Below, in pieces: positions 1 through 8,370 of a DNA stretch of 64,000 bases (position 1 is the first letter of the stretch; every line of letters starts with the position of its first letter). Source of the stretch: Hydrogenophaga sp. (GTDB lineage Bacteria > Pseudomonadota > Gammaproteobacteria > Burkholderiales > Burkholderiaceae_C); assembly GCA_016790705.1 (NCBI GenBank), contig JAEUOT010000058.1, positions 124,001 to 188,000 of the forward strand, in the 5' to 3' direction. The notes under the pieces are model-generated. The model worked only from the letters and a program-made list of their open reading frames with translations, made no database searches and was not told the origin of the DNA. The translations under genes and the position numbers were made by a program.

Positions 1-58
1 TCGCCGACCCGCGAGCGCCTCTTACTTTCTCTCCGATCGCTCATCGTTGGAACCGTCC

Positions 59-1009
59 ATGACCGCATTCGCATTTGTTTTTCCCGGCCAGGGCTCGCAG
101 TCCGTCGGCATGCTCGATGCCTGGGGGGATCACCCCGAAGTCCTCCGTGCTGTTCAGGAAGCGTCCGATTCGCTGGGTGAGGACGTGGGGCGCCTGATCA
201 AGGAAGGTCCCAAGGAGACCCTTGCGCTGACCACCAACACCCAGCCGGTAATGCTGGTGGCTGGCGTGGCTGCATGGCGGGTCTGGCGTGCCGAAGGCGG
301 CGCCTTGCCAGCGGTTGTGGCTGGACATTCCTTGGGTGAGTACAGCGCCTTGGTCGCGTCTGGCGTGCTCACGCTGGCGCAGGCTGCGCCGCTGGTGCGC
401 TTTCGCGCAGCGGCCATGCAGGAAGCGGTGCCGGTGGGAACGGGGGCCATGGCTGCCATCCTGGGCATGGACGCCGACAGGGTGAAAGCCGGGTGTGCCG
501 AGGCTCAGGCCGCCTTCGCTGCAGGCAGTGGCGAGGTGGTGGAGGCCGTCAACTTCAACGATCCCGCGCAGACCGTGATCGCCGGCAGCAAGGCCGCAGT
601 CGAGAAGGCCTGCGAGTTGCTCAAGGCCAACGGAGCCAAACGCGCGCTGCCGTTGCCGGTGTCGGCGCCGTTCCACTCCAGCCTCATGAAGCCCGCCGCC
701 GACAAGCTGCGCGAGCGACTGGCTGAGACGACTTTCGCCACGCCGCAGATCCCGGTGGTCAACAACATCGATGTGGCTGTGGAGGCCGATGCCGATCGCA
801 TCCGCGATGCGCTGTACCGCCAGGCGTTTGGCCCGGTGCGCTGGGTCGAGTGCGTGCAGGCCATCAAGGCCCGTGGCATCACCACTCTGGTGGAATGTGG
901 CCCCGGCAAAGTGCTTGCGGGCATGACCAAGCGCATCGATGTCGAACTGACTGGTGCCCCGCTGTTTGACCCTGCCTCGCTGGTCGAAGCGAAGGCCTTG
1001 CTGGCCTGA
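59..1009 (+). CDS. fabD: Malonyl-CoA:ACP transacylase FabD
   Basis: FabD moves malonyl groups from CoA to acyl carrier protein, the entry step for chain extension in type II fatty-acid synthesis in the cytoplasm. The 316-residue product is normal length. It opens with the family signature FVFPGQGSQ, carries the nucleophile elbow GHSLGEYS with Ser91 as the acyl-accepting serine, and has the later SAPFHS segment with the catalytic His. I chose ATG 59 rather than TTG 47, because it gives the usual FabD start (MTAFAFVFPGQGS). It is the first gene of the run fabD-fabG-acpP-fabF and is 30 bases from fabG. fabH, the usual upstream neighbour, is not visible in the first 58 bases. Confidence 0.97.
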   Translation: MTAFAFVFPGQGSQSVGMLDAWGDHPEVLRAVQEASDSLGEDVGRLIKEGPKETLALTTNTQPVMLVAGVAAWRVWRAEGGALPAVVAGHSLGEYSALVASGVLTLAQAAPLVRFRAAAMQEAVPVGTGAMAAILGMDADRVKAGCAEAQAAFAAGSGEVVEAVNFNDPAQTVIAGSKAAVEKACELLKANGAKRALPLPVSAPFHSSLMKPAADKLRERLAETTFATPQIPVVNNIDVAVEADADRIRDALYRQAFGPVRWVECVQAIKARGITTLVECGPGKVLAGMTKRIDVELTGAPLFDPASLVEAKALLA

Positions 1010-1039
1010 CCGCCGGCGACACAGAACAAGGAGACCCGA

Positions 1040-1801
1040 ATGACGGAAGTGAAGTTTGCAGGTCAGGTGGCCCTGGTGACCGGTGCCTCGCGCGGCATTG
1101 GGGCGGCGATCGCCGCCGAACTGGTGGCCAAGGGGCTGATCGTGATCGGCACCGCGACCAGTGATGACGGCGCCGCCAAGATTTCGGCCGCCTTGAAGGC
1201 TGTTGCTGGTGCGGCTGATGGTTGCCGCGGTGCCAAGCTGGATGTCAATGACGCGGCCGCCGCCGAAGCCCTGATCGACGAGATCACCAAGGCCCATGGC
1301 GCGCTGCACGTGCTGGTCAACAACGCCGGCATCACGCGGGACATGCTGGCCATGCGCCTGAAGGATGAAGACTGGGATGCGGTGCTGGACACCAACCTCA
1401 AGGCGGTGTTCCGGATGAGCCGCGCCGTGATCCGCCCGATGATGAAGCAGCGTTATGGCCGCATCATCAGCATCACCAGCGTGGTCGGTGCGTCCGGCAA
1501 TCCCGGCCAGGCGAACTATGCGGCCGCCAAGGCCGGCGTGGCGGGCATGACCCGCGCGCTGGCTCGTGAGCTGGGCAGCCGCAACATCACCGTCAACTGT
1601 GTCGCGCCCGGATTCATCGAGACCGACATGACGGCGGCGCTGCCCGAGGAACAGCAGAAGGCGCTGCTGGGCCAGATCCCGCTGGGTCATTTGGGAAAGC
1701 CAGCCGACATCGCCCATGCTGTGGCGTACCTGGCGAGCCCGCAGGCTGCCTATGTGACGGGCCAGGAGCTGCACGTCAACGGCGGCATGTTCATGGCCTG
1801 A
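1040..1801 (+). CDS. fabG: 3-oxoacyl-ACP reductase FabG
   Basis: FabG is the NADPH-dependent reductase that turns 3-oxoacyl-ACP into 3-hydroxyacyl-ACP in each elongation round. The 253-residue protein is a classical short-chain dehydrogenase: cofactor loop TGASRGIG at residues 14-21, NNAG at 94-97, catalytic Ser147, Tyr160 and Lys164 in the YxxxK arrangement, and the C-terminal HVNGGMFM typical of FabG. The ATG at 1040 follows AAGGAG at 1028-1033. It lies between fabD and acpP and is probably transcribed with fabD. Confidence 0.97.
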   Translation: MTEVKFAGQVALVTGASRGIGAAIAAELVAKGLIVIGTATSDDGAAKISAALKAVAGAADGCRGAKLDVNDAAAAEALIDEITKAHGALHVLVNNAGITRDMLAMRLKDEDWDAVLDTNLKAVFRMSRAVIRPMMKQRYGRIISITSVVGASGNPGQANYAAAKAGVAGMTRALARELGSRNITVNCVAPGFIETDMTAALPEEQQKALLGQIPLGHLGKPADIAHAVAYLASPQAAYVTGQELHVNGGMFMA

Positions 1802-2140
<339 letters not shown>

Positions 2141-2147
2141 TTGATCC

Positions 2148-3392
2148 ATGAGCCGTCGTCGCGTCGTCGTGACCGGCCTGGGTTGTGTCTCGCCCGTGGG
2201 CAACACGGTGCAGGACGCCTGGGCCAACCTCCTGGCCGGTCAGTCCGGTATTGATCTCATCACCAAGTTCGATGCGTCGGGCATGGCCTGCAAGATTGCG
2301 GGCGAGGTCAAGGGGTTTGATCTCGAGTCCTACATGAGCGCCAAAGAGGCGCGCACGATGGACACCTTTATCCATTACGGTATTGCCGCAGCCCATCAGG
2401 CCGTGGTCGATTCCGGGCTTCCCACGGGCGAAGCGCTGGATGATGAGTTGGCCACGCGCATCGGCTGCATCGTGGGCTCCGGCATTGGCGGCCTGCCGCT
2501 GATCGAGGAGACCCACGCAGAATATGTCAGTCGCGGAGCACGGCGGATTTCGCCGTTCTTCGTGCCTGCCTCGATCATCAACATGATCTCCGGTCATGTG
2601 TCGATGCGGTTCGGTTTCAAGGGACCCAACCTGGCCGTGGTGACCGCCTGCACAACCGGCTTGCACTGCATCGGCGAAGGCGCCCGAAAGATCGAGTACG
2701 GCGATGCCGACGTGATCGTTGCCGGCGGGTCCGAAGCGACCGTATCGCCGCTGGGCGTGGGCGGTTTCGCAGCCATGCGGGCCTTGTCGACCCGCAACGA
2801 TGATCCGAAGACCGCCTCGCGTCCTTGGGACAAGGACCGTGACGGTTTTGTCCTGGGTGAAGGCGCCGGTGTGATGGTGCTCGAAGAGTACGAACACGCA
2901 AAGGCCCGTGGCGCCAAGATCTATGCGGAGGTCATCGGCTATGGCATGAGCGCTGACGCCGGACACATGACTGCGCCGAACATGGATGGTCCGCGCCGGG
3001 CCATGGTCAGTGCGCTGCGCAATGCCGGCGTCAACGCCGATCAGGTCCATTACCTGAACGCGCACGGTACCTCCACACCGCTGGGGGATGTCAACGAGAG
3101 CAATGCGATCAAGGCTGCGCTGGGTGATCACGCACACAAGGTCGTGGTGAATTCGACCAAGTCCATGACCGGGCACTTGCTTGGCGGGGCTGGCGGCATT
3201 GAAAGCGTGTTCACTGTGCTGGCTGTTCATCATCAGAAGAGCCCTCCGACCATCAACATCTTCAGCCAGGATCCCGAGTGCGATCTGGACTACTGTGCCA
3301 ACACGGCACGCGACATGAAGATTGACGTGGCGGTCAAGAACAACTTCGGTTTTGGCGGCACCAACGGGACCCTGGTGTTCAAGCGGGTCTGA
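2148..3392 (+). CDS. fabF: 3-oxoacyl-ACP synthase II FabF
   Basis: FabF condenses malonyl-ACP with the growing acyl-ACP. The 414-residue protein shows the Cys-His-His triad of the thiolase fold: Cys168 in VTACTTG, His in NAHGTST and His in STKSMTGH. It ends with the usual NNFGFGGTNGTLVFKR. It follows acpP by 7 bases, the standard acpP-fabF pairing that provides carrier and condensing enzyme together. Confidence 0.97.
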   Translation: MSRRRVVVTGLGCVSPVGNTVQDAWANLLAGQSGIDLITKFDASGMACKIAGEVKGFDLESYMSAKEARTMDTFIHYGIAAAHQAVVDSGLPTGEALDDELATRIGCIVGSGIGGLPLIEETHAEYVSRGARRISPFFVPASIINMISGHVSMRFGFKGPNLAVVTACTTGLHCIGEGARKIEYGDADVIVAGGSEATVSPLGVGGFAAMRALSTRNDDPKTASRPWDKDRDGFVLGEGAGVMVLEEYEHAKARGAKIYAEVIGYGMSADAGHMTAPNMDGPRRAMVSALRNAGVNADQVHYLNAHGTSTPLGDVNESNAIKAALGDHAHKVVVNSTKSMTGHLLGGAGGIESVFTVLAVHHQKSPPTINIFSQDPECDLDYCANTARDMKIDVAVKNNFGFGGTNGTLVFKRV

Positions 3393-3431
3393 CGGTTTTT
3401 TACCGCCCGGAGCCGCTTTTCTGTCTGCATC

Positions 3432-3857
3432 ATGCGCAACGCCCCATCGGTTTCTTACCTGGTGGGGCGTTCGGCTTTTCTGGGCGGGCTGACGGTGGGC
3501 GTCGGTGTGTTGGGGATGGCCGCCGTGTTGCTGGTGATCACCTACGGCCAACTCTTCGCTGGCCTGCTCCTTGTCCCGGTCTGGCTTGTGTGGGCTCTTG
3601 CGGCCTGGCGAATGCGGTCGCGTCAGGTGCACGGACGTCTGACGTGGTCTGCCAAGGAGAGTGAATGGTCCTGGTCGAGTGCAGCGTACCTGCACGGGGT
3701 CGGATTGAGCCGCGTGGAACGCGTGTATGACCTGCAGGCCTGGATATTGCTCCGCCTGCACAACCCCGATGGGGCCCGTATCTGGGTCTGGGCAGAGAGG
3801 CAGCGCGATCCCGTGCACTGGGACGCCTTGCGACGCGCCTTGCGTGCGCATGCCTGA
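3432..3857 (+). CDS. Conserved hypothetical membrane protein before rpoE
   Basis: A 141-residue protein with two hydrophobic stretches at about residues 14-37 and 40-60, then a Trp/Arg-rich cytoplasmic part (SAKESEWSW, then IWVWAERQRDPVHWDALRRALR). The layout (two helices and a soluble WxWAERQ..-type tail) is like the YgfX/CptA-type proteins often found near the rpoE operon in proteobacteria. That resemblance is my inference and not a firm family assignment. It lies between fabF and rpoE on the same strand. The start is uncertain because a hairpin overlaps its first codons. Confidence 0.7.
   Translation: MRNAPSVSYLVGRSAFLGGLTVGVGVLGMAAVLLVITYGQLFAGLLLVPVWLVWALAAWRMRSRQVHGRLTWSAKESEWSWSSAAYLHGVGLSRVERVYDLQAWILLRLHNPDGARIWVWAERQRDPVHWDALRRALRAHA
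3438..3475 (+). terminator. Possible terminator hairpin after fabF
   Basis: AACGCCCCA (3438-3446) pairs perfectly with TGGGGCGTT (3463-3471) around a 16-base loop, followed by CGGCTTTTC. This could terminate or attenuate fabF transcription. It overlaps the first codons of the next reading frame (ATG 3432), so either that gene starts later or the hairpin also affects its translation. The short T tract makes the terminator reading uncertain. Confidence 0.35.
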
Positions 3858-3914
3858 GGCGTCTTTTCCTGCACAGGGCTTGCGGTATATTTCTGCGGCC
3901 CCAGTTGCCCCTGC

Positions 3915-4559
3915 ATGAACCTTCCCGAAGACCACAACGCCCCCCCAGCACCGGACAGCGATGCCCTGTTGGTCCAGCGTACGTTGGCGGGGGAGATGCG
4001 GGCATACGAGCTGCTGGTGATGAAGTACCAGCGCCGGGTCGAGCGCCTGGTGGGGCGCATGGTCAGAGACAGTGATCTGGTGCAGGACATTGCCCAGGAG
4101 ACGTTTCTGCGCGCCTACCGGGCGCTGGCCCAGTTCCGCGGTGACGCCCAGTTCTACACCTGGCTGTATCGCATCGCGGTCAACACGGCCAAGAAACAGT
4201 TGATGCAGCTCAAGCGGGATCCCCTGGTGTTCCAGTCTCAGCTGGCATCGGCCGAAGACGATGAAACTTCCGCAGCGGAGCGCGAACTAACCCACAGCGC
4301 CGCCGATACCGAAACGCCGGACGCGGTGCTGGCCAGCAAGGAGATTGCGGAGGCGGTGAACGCTGCCATGGATGCCCTGCCGGAAGAACTCCGGATGGCC
4401 ATCACCTTGCGGGAAATCGAAGGGCTGAGCTATGAAGAAATTGCATTGGCACTGGACTGTCCGATCGGGACTGTCCGCTCACGGATCTTTCGCGCCCGGG
4501 AGGCCATTTCCAGCAGGATCAAGCCAATGCTGGAGCGGCAGTCGGGCAAACGCTGGTAA
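3915..4559 (+). CDS. rpoE: ECF RNA polymerase sigma factor RpoE (sigma-E/AlgU)
   Basis: Extracytoplasmic-function sigma factor that directs RNA polymerase to envelope-stress genes. The 214-residue protein has region 2 (residues about 25-100, with DLVQDIAQETFLRAYRAL and the TWLYRIAVNTAKK promoter-melting segment) and region 4 (about 150-205, LREIEGLSYEEIALALDCPIGTVRSR), the HTH for -35 recognition. It is followed by its anti-sigma factor rseA, then rseB and mucD, the standard arrangement of a sigma factor with its membrane regulator and stress protease. A TATATT at 3886-3891 could be the -10 of its own promoter. Confidence 0.95.
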   Translation: MNLPEDHNAPPAPDSDALLVQRTLAGEMRAYELLVMKYQRRVERLVGRMVRDSDLVQDIAQETFLRAYRALAQFRGDAQFYTWLYRIAVNTAKKQLMQLKRDPLVFQSQLASAEDDETSAAERELTHSAADTETPDAVLASKEIAEAVNAAMDALPEELRMAITLREIEGLSYEEIALALDCPIGTVRSRIFRAREAISSRIKPMLERQSGKRW

Positions 4560-4606
4560 GCCAGCGAATCACCTCATGTCAGAAACCTATGCATCGGGCG
4601 TCATCC

Positions 4607-5260
4607 ATGAACAAGCATGACCACACTGGGTCGTCGGAGGCCGGCATGCGGCCGACCGACGAGGGGCATCTTCAAAGGGTGTCGGCGCTGGTGGACGGGG
4701 AACTGGCGCCCGATGAGCTTGAGGTGCTGCTGCACGATGAAGGTGCTGCGGACCATGACTGGGGCGCGGACTGGGCGACCTATCACCTGATCGGTGAAGC
4801 GCTTCGAGGCGGTTCAGCCACGTCGGCCCCATTGGCTTCAACGGATTTTGCTGCGGCGGTTTCCCGCCGCTTGCGCGATGAGGGCCTGGCGGTTCCCGTG
4901 CAGACACACGCCGTGACGCTGCCTGCGCGGCCGTCCGCTGCCAACGACGCCGTGTTTCACTGGAAGCTGGTGGCCGGGCTGGCTTCGCTGGCGGCTGTGG
5001 CCGCTGTGGGTTGGAGCCTGGTCGGTGGTGCCGGCCCGGTGGCCAGCCCGACGGCCGGGCCGCAGATGGCGCTGGTGTCGCCGCCCCCGCAGGCTGCCGA
5101 CGTTCCGGTGGTGGTGCAGACGGCGCAGGGTCAGATGCTGCGGGACACGCGACTGGAGCAATTGCTTCTGGAGCATCGCCAGTACGGTGGCATGTCGGCC
5201 TTCCAGACCTCGACCGGGTTCCTGCGCAATGCGACCTATGACAGCGGCGCCCAGCGGTGA
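4607..5260 (+). CDS. rseA: Anti-sigma-E factor RseA/MucA family
   Basis: RseA holds sigma-E inactive at the inner membrane until envelope damage triggers its proteolysis. The 217-residue product has the N-terminal RseA domain (residues about 18-75, VSALVDGELAPDE...DWATYHLIGEALRG), one membrane helix at about 123-143 (LVAGLASLAAVAAVGWSLVGG) and a periplasmic tail rich in Pro and Gln. ATG 4607 gives MNKHDH; ATG 4589 in the same frame is an alternative. It lies 47 bases after rpoE and 7 bases before rseB, consistent with one operon. Confidence 0.88.
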   Translation: MNKHDHTGSSEAGMRPTDEGHLQRVSALVDGELAPDELEVLLHDEGAADHDWGADWATYHLIGEALRGGSATSAPLASTDFAAAVSRRLRDEGLAVPVQTHAVTLPARPSAANDAVFHWKLVAGLASLAAVAAVGWSLVGGAGPVASPTAGPQMALVSPPPQAADVPVVVQTAQGQMLRDTRLEQLLLEHRQYGGMSAFQTSTGFLRNATYDSGAQR

Positions 5261-5267
5261 AGCCGGC

Positions 5268-6305
5268 ATGAGAGCCTCCATGACACGTTCCGCTTCTGGC
5301 GGAATGGGCCGTGTACTGTGGCCTGTGATCGGTGCCCTGGTACTGGGGCTATGGCAACCGTCGTGGGCGCAAACGCCGCCCGCGTCTGGCGCGGTGGCGG
5401 CTCGCTCGCTGACGGAGTGGTTGACCCGCATGCACGATGCTTCGCGTCAGCGGGCTTACACCGGTACGCTGGTCGTGTCTTCGGCATCGACCATGTCCGC
5501 CGCGCGGATCTGGCACATCTGCGACGGCACGCAGCAGATGGAGCGGGTGGACACCCTGACCGGCGCACCTCGCTCCACCATCCGGCACAACAGCGATGTG
5601 ATTACCTTCGTGCCCGATGAGAAGCTCGCACTGGTGGACCGTCGCGAGTCGTTGGGCGTCTTCCCCGAACTGCTGCAGATGCCCAGCAGCAGCCTGCCGG
5701 ACTTTTACAGCCTGCGTGAGGGCAAGTCAGAGCGGGTGGCGGGCTATCCTGCGGATGTGGTGGAGATCACCCCGCGCGACAACCTGCGCTTCGGCTACCG
5801 GATCTGGTCTGAAAAAAGCACTGGGTTGGTGGTGAAACTGCAGACACTCGGTGAGCAGGGCACGGTGCTGGAGCAGGTCGCATTCTCCGAGTTGCAACTG
5901 GACGCCCCGGTCCGCATGGACAAGCTCAAGCGCTTGATGGGTGACACGCGTGGCTATACGGTGCATCGCCAGTCGTTGCGCAAGACCACCGCCGAGGCCG
6001 AGGGCTGGCGGCTGAAAGAGGTGGTGCCGGGGTTTCAGCCCATGAGTTGTCATACCCGAGAACCTGAGGCCGGTGCAGCGCCGGGTGCGACCCCGATGCA
6101 GTGGGTTTTCTCCGATGGGCTGACATCGGTCTCGTTGTTCATCGAGCCGTTCGACCCGCAGCGGCACGTTGGAGAAAAAATCACGGCGACGGGGGCAACG
6201 CATGCGCTGACGCGGCGTCTCGGAACCTACTGGGTCACGGCGTTGGGAGAGGTGCCTCCTGCCACCTTGCGCAGGTTTGCAAACGCGCTCGAACGCAGCC
6301 GTTGA
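5268..6305 (+). CDS. rseB: Sigma-E regulatory protein RseB/MucB
   Basis: RseB is a periplasmic lipid-sensing protein that binds RseA and shields it from proteolysis. The 345-residue protein begins with a signal peptide (hydrophobic VLWPVIGALVLGLWQ, cleavage near SWAQ), followed by the LolA-like N-terminal domain with the typical AYTGTLVV start and a C-terminal MucB/RseB domain (VVPGFQPM ... QWVFSDGLTSVSLFIEPF). I chose ATG 5268, which gives the signal peptide; the longer frame to 5025 overlaps rseA in another frame. It is 7 bases after rseA. Confidence 0.93.
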   Translation: MRASMTRSASGGMGRVLWPVIGALVLGLWQPSWAQTPPASGAVAARSLTEWLTRMHDASRQRAYTGTLVVSSASTMSAARIWHICDGTQQMERVDTLTGAPRSTIRHNSDVITFVPDEKLALVDRRESLGVFPELLQMPSSSLPDFYSLREGKSERVAGYPADVVEITPRDNLRFGYRIWSEKSTGLVVKLQTLGEQGTVLEQVAFSELQLDAPVRMDKLKRLMGDTRGYTVHRQSLRKTTAEAEGWRLKEVVPGFQPMSCHTREPEAGAAPGATPMQWVFSDGLTSVSLFIEPFDPQRHVGEKITATGATHALTRRLGTYWVTALGEVPPATLRRFANALERSR

Positions 6306-6375
6306 AATGCGGTTTGTCGCCACCATGTGACGGCCGATTGCCTGTTCCCAGCTCCAGACCCACCGGAGGATGTCC

Positions 6376-7851
6376 ATGACGCTTGCTCTTCGATCCCGAC
6401 GCCTGCACCGCTCGCTGCTGACCCATGCGGTTCTGGGCGTGGCGGTTTTGTTTGCGTTTGCCCTGCCCACGGGGGTGCACGCGCAGTCGACGATTGTGCG
6501 GGGGCTGCCGGACTTTACCGAGCTGGTTGAGCAGGTCGGGCCCTCGGTCGTCAATATCCGGACGCTGGAGAAAGTGGGTTCGGATGGCAACGGCAATGTC
6601 GATGAGCAGATGCTCGAATTCTTCAAGCGTTTCGGTATCCCGGTGCCACCGGGTCTGAATCCCAAGACTCCGCGTCAGGACAAGGGCTCCGGTGAAGAGG
6701 CGCAGCCGCGTGGGGTTGGATCGGGCTTCATTCTCAGCACCGATGGTCTGATCATGACCAATGCCCACGTGGTCGACGGTGCGGATGAGCTCGTGGTCAC
6801 ACTGCCGGACAAGCGGGAATACAAGGCCAAGCTGGTGGGCGCCGACAAGCGGACCGACGTGGCGGTGGTCAAGATCGAGGCCAGCGGGCTGAGCGCCGTG
6901 CGCATTGGCGATGTGGGGCGGCTGAAGGTCGGCGAATGGGTGATGGCAATCGGCTCACCGTTCGGCCTGGAAAACACGGTCACTGCGGGGATCGTGAGTG
7001 CCAAGAAGCGGGAGACCGGAGACTTCCTGCCGTTTATCCAGACGGACGTCGCGATCAACCCGGGCAACTCCGGGGGGCCACTGATCAACATGCGCGGGGA
7101 AGTGGTCGGCATCAACAGCCAGATCTATTCGCGCTCGGGCGGCTTCCAGGGGATCTCGTTTGCGATTCCGATTGATGAAGCCGTCAGGGTTGCGGACCAG
7201 TTGCGCGCCAACGGACGGGTGACCCGCGGTCGTATCGGGGTCCAGATCGGCCAAGTCAGCAAGGATGTGGCGGAATCGATCGGCCTGGGACAGCCGCGCG
7301 GCGCTCTCGTCAATGGCGTGGAGCCGAACTCACCGGCGTCCAAGGCGGGTCTGGAGCCGGGCGACATCATCCTGCGCTTTGATGGTCGAGACGTCGAGAA
7401 GTCCACCGACTTGCCGCGCATCGTGGGCAACACCAAGCCAGGCAACCGCAGCACGGTGACGGTGTTCCGGCGTGGCAGCCAGCGCGACCTCACGATCACG
7501 GTGGCTGAATTGGAGCCCGAGCGCGGTGATCGGCGCGCTGGCGCGCCTGAGGTCCGGCCGCCAGCCGGCAGCGCATTGCCTGCACTCGGTCTGACGCTGT
7601 CCGAGCTCACATCCGCCCAGAAGAAGGAGTTGAACCTCAAGACGGGTGTTCGCGTGGATGTGGCCGAAGGCGCTGCCGCCCGCGCCGGCCTTCGGGAGGG
7701 CGATGTGATTGTGACGGTTGCCAATGTCGAGGTCGGTAGCGTCAAGGAGGTGGAGTCCGTGGTGGCCAAGTTGGACAAGACGCGTCCCATCAATGTGCTG
7801 TTCCGTCGTGGCGACTGGGCCCAATACGCGGTGATCCGTGTGGCGCGCTGA
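6376..7851 (+). CDS. mucD: Periplasmic serine protease MucD/DegP (Do family)
   Basis: DegP-type periplasmic protease/chaperone that removes misfolded envelope proteins and feeds back on the sigma-E pathway. The ATG at 6376 is 6 bases from GGAGG (6365-6369); ATG 6370, two codons earlier in frame, is too close to it. The 491-residue protein has a signal peptide ending near VHAQ, a trypsin-like domain with catalytic His (TNAHVV), Asp (RTDVAVV) and Ser (GNSGGP), and two PDZ domains (about 275-375 and 400-490). It is the last gene of the rpoE-rseA-rseB-mucD operon and is followed by a 519-base intergenic region. Confidence 0.95.
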   Translation: MTLALRSRRLHRSLLTHAVLGVAVLFAFALPTGVHAQSTIVRGLPDFTELVEQVGPSVVNIRTLEKVGSDGNGNVDEQMLEFFKRFGIPVPPGLNPKTPRQDKGSGEEAQPRGVGSGFILSTDGLIMTNAHVVDGADELVVTLPDKREYKAKLVGADKRTDVAVVKIEASGLSAVRIGDVGRLKVGEWVMAIGSPFGLENTVTAGIVSAKKRETGDFLPFIQTDVAINPGNSGGPLINMRGEVVGINSQIYSRSGGFQGISFAIPIDEAVRVADQLRANGRVTRGRIGVQIGQVSKDVAESIGLGQPRGALVNGVEPNSPASKAGLEPGDIILRFDGRDVEKSTDLPRIVGNTKPGNRSTVTVFRRGSQRDLTITVAELEPERGDRRAGAPEVRPPAGSALPALGLTLSELTSAQKKELNLKTGVRVDVAEGAAARAGLREGDVIVTVANVEVGSVKEVESVVAKLDKTRPINVLFRRGDWAQYAVIRVAR

Positions 7852-8292
7852 GGTGGACGACACCTCGAAAGCGTGTGAGCAGGATGAAATAACCCCTTGT
7901 CTTCATTGGGTTTATCGGGGTTCCGCCGGAGTTGGTTGTTTTGCCACAGGGTTTTCTCATCGAAAGCGGGCGCCGTGGACGTGCCTATAAGTTTGTGAAC
8001 ACTCACAAATATTTCCAGGTGTTGACCGAATTCGATAAAATCCCGCCTGTCCGCTCCGGATTTCGGCACCGAACGCTGTTCAGTGTTCACCATGTGGGAG
8101 TTTGCTGATGTTGTCCCCGGGCGGTCCACAACTGGTTCACAAGATGTGCCGTTTTCCTGTGGATGAGTTGTGAACAAGTTTCGCGTTGCTGCGTTGCAAC
8201 AGGCGTCTGCGGGTGGTTTCTGGCTGTGCAGCCTGGGCTTTTTGCCTACAATGAAATCCCAACTATCGCAGTTGCCATTGATTGTTGGTTAC
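7852..8292. other. Long mucD-lepA intergenic region with DnaA-box-like sites
   Basis: No convincing gene is present in this stretch. It holds a perfect palindrome TTTGTGA-ACAC-TCACAAA (7992-8009) and further copies of the same 8-mer: GTTCACAA at 8135-8142 and TTGTGAAC at 8168-8175. The second of these extends to TGTGAACAA at 8169-8177, an exact reverse match to the DnaA-box pattern TTRTNCACA. TGTGGATGA (8158-8166) and TGGTTCACA (8133-8141) are one-mismatch relatives. A -10-like TACAAT lies at 8247-8252, about 40 bases before the terminator below. What binds here cannot be told from the sequence. Confidence 0.4.
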
Positions 8293-8323
8293 GGGCGCGT
8301 CACGACCTGACGCGCCCTTTTTT
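8293..8323 (+). terminator. Strong intrinsic terminator upstream of lepA
   Basis: A perfect 10-bp stem (GGGCGCGTCA at 8293-8302 and TGACGCGCCC at 8308-8317) with a 5-base loop CGACC is followed directly by six T. This is a textbook rho-independent terminator. It is 442 bases past the mucD stop but only 47 bases before the lepA start, so it may end the long mucD transcript or a short RNA starting near the TACAAT at 8247-8252. lepA would then need a promoter downstream of it or read-through. Confidence 0.8.
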
Positions 8324-8370
8324 ATGGTCTACCACCGGGTGGTATCGACCTGCTCTCCTGCGCATTTCTG

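Noticed and set aside
41-1774. 577-codon open frame on the minus strand across fabD and fabG
   Set aside because: It is antisense to two certain genes and its product has low-complexity His/Arg/Gly-rich content typical of shadow frames in GC-rich DNA.
7992-8009. CRP or FNR binding site
   Set aside because: TGTGA-N4-TCACA has a 4-base spacer, not the N6 of CRP; FNR needs TTGAT-N4-ATCAA. The site is kept only as an unnamed palindrome.
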